Shown piece after piece: positions 7,625 to 14,437 of a stretch of DNA of 64,000 bases. Both the position numbers and the translations under genes were made by a program. The notes under the pieces were generated by a model. It searched no databases. It saw only the letters and a program-made list of their open reading frames with translations, and was not told the DNA's origin. Position 1 is the first letter of the stretch, and each line of letters begins with the position of its first letter. The stretch is taken from positions 372,001 through 436,000 of the forward strand of contig NZ_JAYMYY010000002.1 of the NCBI RefSeq assembly GCF_039889165.1. Reading direction: 5' to 3'. This stretch comes from Pseudocitrobacter cyperus (GTDB taxonomy: Bacteria; Pseudomonadota; Gammaproteobacteria; Enterobacterales; Enterobacteriaceae).

Positions 7625-7703
7625 CAGATTTGCTCCGCAATGCATCATGTTTTGTTCTGAACCAGTATCCCGATTCATTGCCCCACCAGCCATCGCTCAG
7701 GGG

Positions 7704-7721
7704 TGTGCAGCGGTTGAAACA
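7704..7721 (-). promoter_or_regulatory. P2/186-type late promoter activator box upstream of X
   Basis: TGT-N12-ACA is the binding element of Ogr/Delta/186 B activators, which bind about 55 bases upstream of P2-family late transcription starts. Here that predicts a start near 7657 and a 33-base leader before X. In P2 the equivalent promoter drives O-N-M-L-X; here it reads straight into X. The activator gene itself is not in the window. Confidence 0.65.
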
Positions 7722-7831
7722 ACGCAGAGTCCGCAATGAGAAAGGGCATAGAGAAAGAGAGTGTCGGTGTTTAGCGGGTGCTGCGCGGGGGTGGCAGTTT
7801 GTTGGAGGGTGTTCGGGAGGCACTTCGGAGG

Positions 7832-7859
7832 AAAAACCCCACACAGCATCGCGTGGGGT
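7832..7859 (-). terminator. Rho-independent terminator after the tum-like gene
   Basis: Read leftward, ACCCCACGCGATGCTGTGTGGGGTTTTT forms a GC-rich stem of ACCCCAC with GTGGGGT and a short T run. It would separate the SOS-controlled gene from the late operon, which then depends on the 7704-7721 promoter. Confidence 0.7.
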
Positions 7860-7881
7860 CACTTTTTACAGACATCAGGCG

Positions 7882-8322
7882 TTAGCGCCAGCTCTCATCT
7901 TCCCAGACTTCCTGAAGAATAGAGTCAAGCGCTTCCCTGTCGGAATCACTGTCAAATCCCATCAGTTCTACCCCCGTCATCGATCCCTTTTTAACGATGA
8001 CCCGGGTGGAAGGGAAAACGGACTGTATTCGCCGCGTTAGCTCACACTGAAAAGCTTCCACAACCGGCTGTGCGATCAACTGCTCGCTATCTAAGGTTAT
8101 ACATACTCTAACCTCTCCCCTTTTTTTCATTCGTTGTTCAACAGGGGTTGCAGAGAAAACGACAGAAAATGAATTATTTTTCATTAGGTTTCCTCTCGCA
8201 ATCTCGGCAATTAAATTTAACGCAATTTCACGATCCCTTTCCTGACAGGCCCCTTCGGCCGTCAGACGCGCAATCATCTCGACCCGCTCGATCATGACTT
8301 GCTCGTTTAACTCTCTATCCAC
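7882..8322 (-). CDS. Tum-like SOS-induced antirepressor with DinI-like C-terminal domain
   Basis: The 146-residue protein starts VDRELNEQVMIERVEMIARLT. It ends in a DinI-like domain (about residues 70-146: LTRRIQSVFPSTRV, then a conserved LQEVWEDESW). In phage 186, Tum is a LexA-controlled protein that inactivates CI and so induces the prophage; position and layout agree. The start is GTG 8322 after AGGGGAGG; the longer frame from 8478 would run through the LexA box and is rejected. Only a terminator separates it from the tail operon. Confidence 0.75.
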   Translation of the reverse strand: MDRELNEQVMIERVEMIARLTAEGACQERDREIALNLIAEIARGNLMKNNSFSVVFSATPVEQRMKKRGEVRVCITLDSEQLIAQPVVEAFQCELTRRIQSVFPSTRVIVKKGSMTGVELMGFDSDSDREALDSILQEVWEDESWR

Positions 8323-8340
8323 ACAACCTCCCCTACGAGA

Positions 8341-8360
8341 TACTGTATAAATATACAGTA
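8341..8360 (-). promoter_or_regulatory. LexA box (SOS operator)
   Basis: TACTGTATAAATATACAGTA is a perfect palindrome with the CTGT-N8-ACAG core of LexA sites. It lies 18 bases before the start of the Tum-like gene, so DNA damage should switch on the antirepressor. Confidence 0.92.
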
Positions 8361-8461
8361 GCACGTATTGGCAAAGAGAGGGAAGAAAAAAACAGGAAAG
8401 GCGCCTGTGTATGTACATGATATGGATGAATATTAAAGCGTATCCTCTCCCTGAGATGTCG

Positions 8462-10432
8462 CTAAGGCCGTAGTTCAATTAAGGATTTTCTCTGTATGAC
8501 CGGTGCGTTTTCCCTGAGCCAGCGAGTTAATGCTCTTCGCTCTCGCCGGTTCAGCGGTTTTGATAAATCAGTCACCGGTGGGCAGCTTTCCTCCCCCGTA
8601 CAGTTATTGACAGAACTCCAAGAGGCGGCAAAACCATCCTGAAGATCAGCGGCGCGTTTCGGCACAATTTTCCACTGTTTCAGCCGGGTTAAGATGGGCG
8701 TCCCCGCGCCAACGATGGCATCGTACACCCCACGGATGGAGACTATCTCCTCGCCATACTGGTTAAGCGCATCGCGCGCTTCATACAGCGTGCGCACCTG
8801 TAAATCGTCACGGCGCACGAATGGCCCGCCCTGCGCATTGACATAACCCGCCCAGTCACCGGCGTCAGCGGCATCCTGGACGGCGGCAAATTCCACGCTC
8901 AGGCCACGCGCCGCGGTGGTATCAACCAGACGGCGCAACTCGCGATAGACCGTCACCGGCGCGCCGCCGATAAACTGAAACTGACGGATATGCCAGCGCG
9001 CCGCCCATGCTGAAACCGCAATCGCGCTCTTTTTCAGCAGTTCACCGCTTTCATCATCGATTTCCCCCTCAAGCGCATAGCCATCGATATTTTTGGAAAT
9101 GTATTTCGCAACATAACCGGTGGCGCTCCCCTTCTCCGGGTCAATCGCTTCAGCGTGAAAACGGGCTTTTCGGGCTTTCTCGCTTTTCAATTCGTCGCGG
9201 TCTTCCTCCCATGCATAATCGCAAATAATGCGGCGCACACGCCGGGCATCTTCAGGCAGCATAAACATCAGCATATGCCAGTGAGGAGTTGCGTCGTGAT
9301 GCGGTTCGGCAACGCGGATACCAAAAATACGAATGCCTTCACGATGCAGCTTCGCCCGGATGCGAGCCCACAGGCTGGTAAGATAACGTTGCGTGTCCGA
9401 GGGGCTGGAGCCGTTCCATTTGCTGTTACGGTAGCCCACGTTAGTTGTTGCGTGATATTTCGACGGTGCGGTTAAGGTGTAAAACTCGCCGATATAACCA
9501 AGTTCATTACAGATATTTTCAAAGCCACGAATGCGGGTCATCAGTTCACAGCGGCGGATCGCAGGATTCGCGACCGAGCCGTCGTATTTATCAATCAGGC
9601 TGATACGGTTCCCCTCTTCGTCTTCAAGCTCCAGGCCTTTGAGAAACTCGCGCGTGCGGCGCTTCTGTTCGCGCCAGTCGGCAACGCATTTTTTACTCGC
9701 GTAGGCCTGTTTTATCTTGCTGACGTTGCCAATGGCAATTTGCAAGTGTTCGCGCCAGGCCGCAGCAATACGCCGCAGACGGCCACGCCACCAGAGCTCA
9801 TTAAACATACGCATCACCGCCGGAGCTATCTCATCCCCGGAGGCAAACTTCTTCGTCACCCGCTCCCAGTGTGGTGGGGTCACGTTGAATTGCAGGGAAA
9901 TATGACCGGCGCGCACGTACAAACTGTACAGCGTTTTAAGTTCGGCCTCGCTGTCAGCAATAGTCGCCAGTTCACCACGAATGAAATTCGCGATATCCGC
10001 GGCCAGCAGGTCAATATCGGCGCGCGACATATCCGGGAGCCGGTTATATCGGGCAACCATATTGACCATGCGTGATGCCAGATATTGCAGCAGTTGAGTA
10101 TCGAAATGCCCGCCAAATACCGCGGCGGAAACATCGCGACTGATACCGGCGCACTGATATTTTTCGGCAACCCGTTCCAGGCGCGGTAAAGCCTTCCGGC
10201 AAAAGCGAATCAAAAAGGCATTGGCCCGCAGACTGCCCTGATGTTGCTCCAGCGCATCCACGGTGTGATAAACCTCATGCCGCACACATGCGGGCTGAAG
10301 AGAAAGCATTTTTCTCGCGCGCAGCAACGCCGCGAACAGTCGGTCGCGGCGTTGCTGTTGCCCATGAGTCAGATAGGGGCTGGCGATAGCCGGGTGAGGG
10401 GCATTCCACGGATAAGCGAACGAATCAGCCAA
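8462..10432 (-). CDS. A: Phage replication initiator endonuclease gpA
   Basis: The 656-residue protein belongs to the P2/186 gpA family of rolling-circle initiators. The HUH metal motif lies near residue 382 (EPHHDATPHWHMLMF) and the paired-tyrosine region near 440 (GYVAKYISKNIDGYAL). It nicks the phage origin and stays attached to the 5' end. The most likely start is TTG 10432, seven bases after GGAGG and one base after the preceding gene; the longer frame from 10591 overlaps that gene fully. It seems intact, which is odd for a locus with no packaging genes. Confidence 0.88.
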   Translation of the reverse strand: MADSFAYPWNAPHPAIASPYLTHGQQQRRDRLFAALLRARKMLSLQPACVRHEVYHTVDALEQHQGSLRANAFLIRFCRKALPRLERVAEKYQCAGISRDVSAAVFGGHFDTQLLQYLASRMVNMVARYNRLPDMSRADIDLLAADIANFIRGELATIADSEAELKTLYSLYVRAGHISLQFNVTPPHWERVTKKFASGDEIAPAVMRMFNELWWRGRLRRIAAAWREHLQIAIGNVSKIKQAYASKKCVADWREQKRRTREFLKGLELEDEEGNRISLIDKYDGSVANPAIRRCELMTRIRGFENICNELGYIGEFYTLTAPSKYHATTNVGYRNSKWNGSSPSDTQRYLTSLWARIRAKLHREGIRIFGIRVAEPHHDATPHWHMLMFMLPEDARRVRRIICDYAWEEDRDELKSEKARKARFHAEAIDPEKGSATGYVAKYISKNIDGYALEGEIDDESGELLKKSAIAVSAWAARWHIRQFQFIGGAPVTVYRELRRLVDTTAARGLSVEFAAVQDAADAGDWAGYVNAQGGPFVRRDDLQVRTLYEARDALNQYGEEIVSIRGVYDAIVGAGTPILTRLKQWKIVPKRAADLQDGFAASWSSVNNCTGEESCPPVTDLSKPLNRRERRALTRWLRENAPVIQRKSLIELRP

Positions 10433-10433
10433 T

Positions 10434-10655
10434 TCAGAACCTCCGAAAATGCTTTGATTTTTGTTCTGCGATTTGCTGGCACGCGACACAAAAAACCACG
10501 CCGGGAATGGCGATACGGCGAGCCTCCGGAATGGGGGCATCGCATTCCTCGCAGATAAAACAAGAGGGTGCAGCAATACGCCTGCGCGCATTGCTGATAT
10601 ACCGCTCGCGATCTTCCTGCTCGCGCTGTTGCGCTAAATCCATCACGTCAGCCAT
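10434..10655 (-). CDS. DksA/TraR-type zinc-finger protein
   Basis: The 73-residue protein has one four-cysteine finger (CEECDAPIP...FCVACQ, about residues 35-59), the TraR/DksA C4 pattern common in P2-family early operons. Phage members may modulate RNA polymerase or do nothing known. The start overlaps the stop of the gene before it, and gpA follows one base after its stop. Confidence 0.85.
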   Translation of the reverse strand: MADVMDLAQQREQEDRERYISNARRRIAAPSCFICEECDAPIPEARRIAIPGVVFCVACQQIAEQKSKHFRRF

Positions 10656-10882
10656 TAGTGCAACTCCAGCGATTCATTGCGAAAGCGAACCGCTTCGCGA
10701 AGCAGAAGCGATGCGGCGTCTTTACCGTTCATCTCCTCCTGAGTGATATAGGTCGCCAGCGCCTCAAGACGAATTGAAACCGCAAGCGCGCGCGCCTGGC
10801 GTTCTTCATTTTTCGCGGCCCTAAGCAGTTGTTCGAACAGATAGCTATCCGTTTTAGAAATAAAGGGATGGATATTTCGCAT
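10655..10882 (-). CDS. Small early phage protein (DUF2732-like)
   Basis: This 75-residue, mostly helical protein resembles the DUF2732 family found in P2/186 early operons just before the zinc-finger gene and A. CAGGAG precedes the ATG at 10882. Its function is unknown. Confidence 0.75.
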   Translation of the reverse strand: MRNIHPFISKTDSYLFEQLLRAAKNEERQARALAVSIRLEALATYITQEEMNGKDAASLLLREAVRFRNESLELH

Positions 10883-10949
10883 AATTGATACTCCTGATTT
10901 CAGGCAATAGGGTGCCCGGCGGGTTTACGCCATTAATTTGCTGTGTGGG

Positions 10950-11288
10950 TTAAACAGGCATGGTTAGCCGTTTGGGAAATAAGCTCACGACTGCGCGAAA
11001 ATGGTTCATCGCGGAAATCAGCGCTTTTTTCTCATCAGTAGTCAGTTCACTTAATTCACTTTCGTGGCGAGTTGCCGGTATTTTTGCCAGAAAAAAAATA
11101 GCGGCCATTGCCCGGCGATTCTCTTCAAAATGGGGGTCGCGTTTATCGCGCATCTCCGCGACAAATTGCACAACCTCCTGCCACCCGTCCCCCCAGTGTC
11201 TGGCGCGAAGTTCAGCGACATGATTAAGACCCGCAAAACGTTCACTCGCCGTTAAAGGAACCGTTGTTGTTGCAGCTTCGATAGCCAT
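10950..11288 (-). CDS. Early phage protein of unknown function (DUF5347-like)
   Basis: The 112-residue protein (MAIEAATTTVPLTASERFAGL, RHWGDGWQEVVQFVAEMRD) resembles a family seen in P2/186-type early operons. It starts at ATG 11288 behind GGGAGGGA. No enzymatic motif is visible, and I do not know its role. Confidence 0.65.
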   Translation of the reverse strand: MAIEAATTTVPLTASERFAGLNHVAELRARHWGDGWQEVVQFVAEMRDKRDPHFEENRRAMAAIFFLAKIPATRHESELSELTTDEKKALISAMNHFRAVVSLFPKRLTMPV

Positions 11289-11334
11289 GATCCCTCCCGA
11301 AGTTATGTTCTGAAATCCAGAATACAGTCAATAA

Positions 11335-11353
11335 AACTCACAAAAAGTGAACT
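11335..11353. promoter_or_regulatory. Possible repressor operator in the early operon
   Basis: AACTCACAAAAAGTGAACT is an imperfect dyad (CTCAC/GTGAG-like arms). Phage 186 CI binds distal flanking operators about 300 bp from its main promoter, and this site lies about 370 bp from the divergent control region. The assignment is by position and symmetry only. Confidence 0.35.
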
Positions 11354-11362
11354 TCGCGTCTA

Positions 11363-11614
11363 TCACCCGTTGAAAACAGGAGGACAACAACGCTTCACGC
11401 AACAGCCCTGCTTTCCCATGAGCGCAGACAATTCGAATCCGGCCATCGGCTCTCTGCCATCCCTTGCGGAGAATGCGGGATTCAGTTGGCACACACGGGT
11501 GAACGCCCGTTGCCCGGCGGTATGTGGTAGGTTCAAAACACCTTCGGGCTGTACCAACGGCTGTGGTGGAACGCCGGAGGCAGGCACTTTGATGATTGCG
11601 ATTTCAGAAGCCAT
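11363..11614 (-). CDS. Small early phage protein of unknown function
   Basis: This 83-residue frame is the first gene of the early operon, divergent from cI. It starts at ATG 11614 behind GGGGA. It has a cysteine-rich end (KQGCCVKRCCPPVFNG) and an AFTRVCQLNPAFSARDGREPMAG stretch reminiscent of Icd/Ash-like small phage proteins. In 186 this place belongs to apl and CII, neither of which is present. Its function is not known. Confidence 0.5.
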   Translation of the reverse strand: MASEIAIIKVPASGVPPQPLVQPEGVLNLPHTAGQRAFTRVCQLNPAFSARDGREPMAGFELSALMGKQGCCVKRCCPPVFNG

Positions 11615-11705
11615 GTTGCATGATTCCCCATTGACTAAAGATAACAATTAATAGCCGTCTGTTTGACAACGTCAGCCATTAATCGCCTAGGTATAGGCTT
11701 AAAAT

Positions 11706-11723
11706 AACTCCCAAAATGGAGTT
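11706..11723. promoter_or_regulatory. Dyad in the divergent cI/early control region
   Basis: AACTCCCAAAATGGAGTT has perfect 6-base arms around a 6-base centre. It lies 20 bases before cI, in the 129-bp gap between the early operon and the repressor gene. It is a candidate CI operator, or part of the cI promoter. Confidence 0.45.
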
Positions 11724-11743
11724 TGTAAATAGGTTAAAGCTAA

Positions 11744-12319
11744 ATGAGAATTGAAGATCTTGGATTAAACAACGAAGATGTCCTGGACAGGATTTGCGAA
11801 GCCTATGGTTTTTCGCAGAAAATTCAACTGGCCAGGCACTTCGAGATTGCCTCAAGCTCTCTTGCCAACAGGTACAGCCGCGATTCCATTTCTTATGATT
11901 TTATTGTGCATTGTGCTCTGGAAACGGGAGCCAGCCTCGCATGGTTACTGACAGGAAAAGGGGCGATCGCTGCCGGAGGCACGAATACTGATACCCAAAA
12001 TGTGGAGAAATTCACATTAAGTGAAGAATCTTTGGTGCGCGATGGTGATTTGAGCATTGCGGGTAAGTTCTTTAGCAAACCGCTGACTAACCCGATTGCC
12101 GTCTGTGGCGATGGAAAACTCTATTTCATCGAGAAAGAGGCCTCCCTTGCCGACGGAGAGTGGCTTGTCGATATCGAAGGCGCAATCAGCATTCGGGAAC
12201 TCACGAAGTTACCCGGCAGAAAACTTCATGTTGCGGGCGGCAAGGTGCCGTTCGAGTGCGGCATTGATGATATCAAAGCGCTGGGGCGCGTAGTGGGTGT
12301 ATTCAGCGAGGTTAACTGA
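11744..12319 (+). CDS. cI: 186-type CI repressor
   Basis: The 191-residue protein matches phage 186 CI along its length: MRIEDLGLNNEDVLDRICEAYGFSQK, a helix-turn-helix (QLARHFEIASSSLANRYSRD), and the C-terminal AISIRELTKLPGRKLHVAGGKVPFECGIDDIK block. The C-terminal half mediates oligomerisation. It has no RecA-cleavable region; 186 relies on Tum instead, which fits the SOS gene at 7882-8322. In 186, int follows cI on the same strand; here cI is followed only by a terminator. Confidence 0.95.
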   Translation: MRIEDLGLNNEDVLDRICEAYGFSQKIQLARHFEIASSSLANRYSRDSISYDFIVHCALETGASLAWLLTGKGAIAAGGTNTDTQNVEKFTLSEESLVRDGDLSIAGKFFSKPLTNPIAVCGDGKLYFIEKEASLADGEWLVDIEGAISIRELTKLPGRKLHVAGGKVPFECGIDDIKALGRVVGVFSEVN

Positions 12320-12376
12320 TCGCGGTGCGTACCAGGGGCAGCGCCTCGACGCTGACTAAACCCGGCCACAAACAAC

Positions 12377-12412
12377 AAGGGCCCACGTAGTAACGCAGGC
12401 CCTTCGCTTTTA
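12377..12412 (+). terminator. Terminator after cI, right limit of the phage element
   Basis: AAGGGCC at 12377-12383 pairs with GGCCCTT at 12398-12404, followed by CGCTTTT. The integrase gene expected after cI is absent; chromosomal-type sequence begins about 25 bases later. Confidence 0.65.
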
Positions 12413-12435
12413 AGCGGAGTCAGTGGCGGCGAGTC

Positions 12436-12735
12436 TTACGCCAGATCTTTGAGTTGTTCCTGCATATAGGATGAAAAGAACTCAGGGTTTTTAATCACAA
12501 CACGTTCGTCGGAGGCGATCTTTTGCGCCCAGCCGACCACTTTTTTGGTAAATTCCGGGTTCCATCCCTCTGACGTTCCTCGCGCAGTAATCTCTTCTGC
12601 ACTCACCTGTACACCGATTTCTTTCAGATACTTAAAGATACCCTTCGCTGTGCTTTCATCCATAGAGTGCGGTACCGGTACGGTGGTATCCATAGCGTTG
12701 ATGAAATCCAGGGCTTTAGCGATGACTGTTGGCAT
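12436..12735 (-). CDS. Small conserved protein, YoaC-like (DUF1889)
   Basis: The 99-residue protein (AKALDFINAMDTTVPVPHS, STAKGIFKYLKEIGV, IKNPEFFSSYMQEQLKDL) looks like E. coli YoaC in length and motif order. In E. coli yoaC is at a different map position, so this is a moved copy or a paralogue. No function is known. It lies between the phage element and the pilus operon and reads toward the phage. Confidence 0.65.
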   Translation of the reverse strand: MPTVIAKALDFINAMDTTVPVPHSMDESTAKGIFKYLKEIGVQVSAEEITARGTSEGWNPEFTKKVVGWAQKIASDERVVIKNPEFFSSYMQEQLKDLA

Positions 12736-13172
12736 GTTCTCATCCTTAAATTAACCACGTGATTAACAAGACTATAAGACCTCAAATGGCTCACGATATC
12801 AAAGGGATTCTTGAACCTTTCATACGAAACCTCGTACAGGTCACTTCTTCGGGCTTCCTTATCCTCAGTCGTCCTCATCGGGAGTGTAGCGGGAAATCGC
12901 CGTTTTGCCATTTTGATCGGCGTAAGCCCACCTCAGCGTATAATATATTATATATTTAAACTTATTTATTCACGATTAATAAAACATCCACAGGATTATT
13001 CCTATAAATTAACCACACAAATTAAATATCCCTGACCTTATTAATCAACACGTATAAATAATTATTTTAAATTGGCACAAAACTTTTCCTTACCCTAAAG
13101 TTTACTTAAGTCCAACCGAGATAATTCCCCTTCACTTTTGAAAAGAATAAGAAACCTGTAGAGGATAGGAAT
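12736..13172. other. AT-rich intergenic region, 437 bp
   Basis: No gene is supported. From about 12,930 the sequence is strongly AT-rich with long A/T tracts (for example ATAATATATTATATATTTAA), as expected for H-NS-bound DNA ahead of horizontally gained fimbrial genes. It should hold the promoters of the YoaC-like gene and of the pilus operon. Confidence 0.6.
13096..13122 (+). promoter_or_regulatory. Candidate FliA (sigma-28) promoter of the pilus operon
   Basis: TAAAGTTT at 13096-13103 is a perfect -35 match to the enterobacterial sigma-28 consensus. After 11 bases comes ACCGAGAT, 5 of 8 matches to GCCGATAA. The predicted start is about 40 bases before the pilin ATG. Confidence 0.4.
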
Positions 13173-13703
13173 ATGAAACCATCAAACCTGCTGCGCTTCA
13201 TTCTTCCCTGCATTGCTTTTTCCGTTATTCCAGCAGCAAATGCCGCCACGGCGACAGGCACCTTTCAGGTTCTTATTACTATTTTAAAATCCTGCAGCGT
13301 TACCGCCGGAGCTTCTTCGAATATCAATCTGGGTTCAGTCGACGCCAGCGCAGTCAACACCACCGGTAACAGTACGATTGCCGTTAACTGTTCCAAAACT
13401 ACGCCATACTTTATCGGCCTGGCTCCCTCTGCGGCCAACGGTGGCGGTACGGGAGGTGCAGGGGCGATGTCATCTATCGCCAACGCCGCAACTAACACCG
13501 ATAAAGTCCCCTACCAGCTCAACCAAACTTCCGCTACTGGCCCGGTGTGGGGTAACACCGCCACGACCACAACGGTGGGTAATGGCGTGGCAGGCACTGG
13601 CACAGGCGTGGCGCAAAACTACACCGTCTATGCCACGGCTGCGAGCGCAAACTTCACGCCTGATAGCTATGCCGACACGGTAACAGTTAACGTTAACTAT
13701 TGA
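13173..13703 (+). CDS. Csu-type pilus major subunit (SCPU domain pilin)
   Basis: The 176-residue protein has a signal peptide (cleavage after AANA, about residue 24), then one SCPU/spore-coat-U domain with the first cysteine in LKSCSVTAG, INLGSVDA and the C-terminal YADTVTVNVNY strand. These are the hallmarks of subunits of archaic (Csu-type) chaperone-usher pili. The Ala-Thr-Gly-Thr-Phe start provides the donor strand. It heads a four-gene operon with a chaperone, an usher and a tip subunit; separate CsuA and CsuB homologues are not present. AGAGGATAGG precedes the ATG. Confidence 0.9.
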   Translation: MKPSNLLRFILPCIAFSVIPAANAATATGTFQVLITILKSCSVTAGASSNINLGSVDASAVNTTGNSTIAVNCSKTTPYFIGLAPSAANGGGTGGAGAMSSIANAATNTDKVPYQLNQTSATGPVWGNTATTTTVGNGVAGTGTGVAQNYTVYATAASANFTPDSYADTVTVNVNY

Positions 13704-13717
13704 TTAAACGGAATTTT

Positions 13718-14437
13718 ATGAGAATAAAGCCATTTTTAAGGCGCGCCGTTTGGCTCTGCCTGTCGGGGATCTGTGTTTCAACAAATATGGCTCTGGCCAG
13801 TGGATTGCAGGTTTCCCCTGTATCTTTGACCCTGAAGGATAAAAACGCGGACGGCATCTGGCTGAGCAATGAGGGGGACAATGAAATAAACGCTCAGGTT
13901 CGGGTTTTCCAATGGAGCCAAAGCAATTTCAAAGACAACCTTACCGCCTCTCGCGATCTGGTGATAAGCCCGCCGATGTTAACCCTACGCCCCGGGCAGC
14001 GTCAGTTGATTCGCGTGATCCGTTTAGGCAACCCGACAAACAGTGTCGAGGAGTCTTATCGGTTATCCGTGAATGAATTACCGCAAGCGACCCCAAAGGC
14101 CAATAAATTAGAATTTGTTTTACATTATTCGCTTCCCATTTTTATTCAACCCAAAAATAGTGTCCCTCCGGAAGCAAAATTAAGCTGGGGTGTTAAACGT
14201 GTTGGAAATGATAATTTCCTTGAGGTTAGCAATCAGGGGAATAGCCATGCGCAACTCTCTGGTGTGACCTACATCAATAAACAAGGTGCCAGACGGGAAA
14301 TAACCCCCGGCCTGCTTGGCTACGTTCTTCCGGGCTCCACCATGCGCTGGATATTAGCGCCGACGACCACCCGCATCGACGCGGGGGGAAAACTCGAAGT
14401 CATGATCAATGGCCAAAAAGCGGTGCACGATCTATAG
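13718..14437 (+). CDS. Csu-type periplasmic pilus chaperone
   Basis: The 239-residue protein has a signal peptide and two immunoglobulin-like domains of the PapD fold. Conserved features are LQVSPVSLTLK, a strand G1 region with PPMLTLRPGQRQLIRVIRLG and a C-terminal GYVLPGSTMRWIL stretch. Archaic chaperones such as CsuC hold subunits by donor-strand complementation and deliver them to the usher. I use ATG 13718 (RBS AACGGA) rather than TTG 13700. The end overlaps the usher start by 29 bases. Confidence 0.9.
   Translation: MRIKPFLRRAVWLCLSGICVSTNMALASGLQVSPVSLTLKDKNADGIWLSNEGDNEINAQVRVFQWSQSNFKDNLTASRDLVISPPMLTLRPGQRQLIRVIRLGNPTNSVEESYRLSVNELPQATPKANKLEFVLHYSLPIFIQPKNSVPPEAKLSWGVKRVGNDNFLEVSNQGNSHAQLSGVTYINKQGARREITPGLLGYVLPGSTMRWILAPTTTRIDAGGKLEVMINGQKAVHDL

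Larger units (their letters stand above)
1..12412. mobile_element. Defective P2/186-type prophage, probable R-type tailocin locus (left end outside window)
   Basis: The gene content and order are those of a P2/186 phage: CI repressor and early genes at the right, replication gene A, an SOS antirepressor, then X, lysis, R, V, W, J, I, H, G and FI reading leftward. Missing are terminase, portal, scaffold, capsid and head completion (Q-P-O-N-M-L), cos, S, integrase, apl and CII. Head genes should lie between the antirepressor (ends at 7882) and X (starts at 7624), but only about 260 bp separate them. What remains can make, switch and release contractile tails but cannot package DNA. The right boundary is set at the terminator after cI; no att site was recognised. 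Genes FII to D and the late activator would lie left of the window. Confidence 0.85.

Noticed and set aside
7625..7881. Possible cos remnant between the Tum-like gene and X
   Set aside because: The GC-rich stretch near 7775-7830 has no clear match to the P2 or 186 cos sequence as I recall it; only a terminator and the late box are supported.
8323..8478. Longer N-terminus for the Tum-like protein from 8478
   Set aside because: It would translate through the LexA box; the GTG at 8322 has a strong ribosome-binding site and the expected length.
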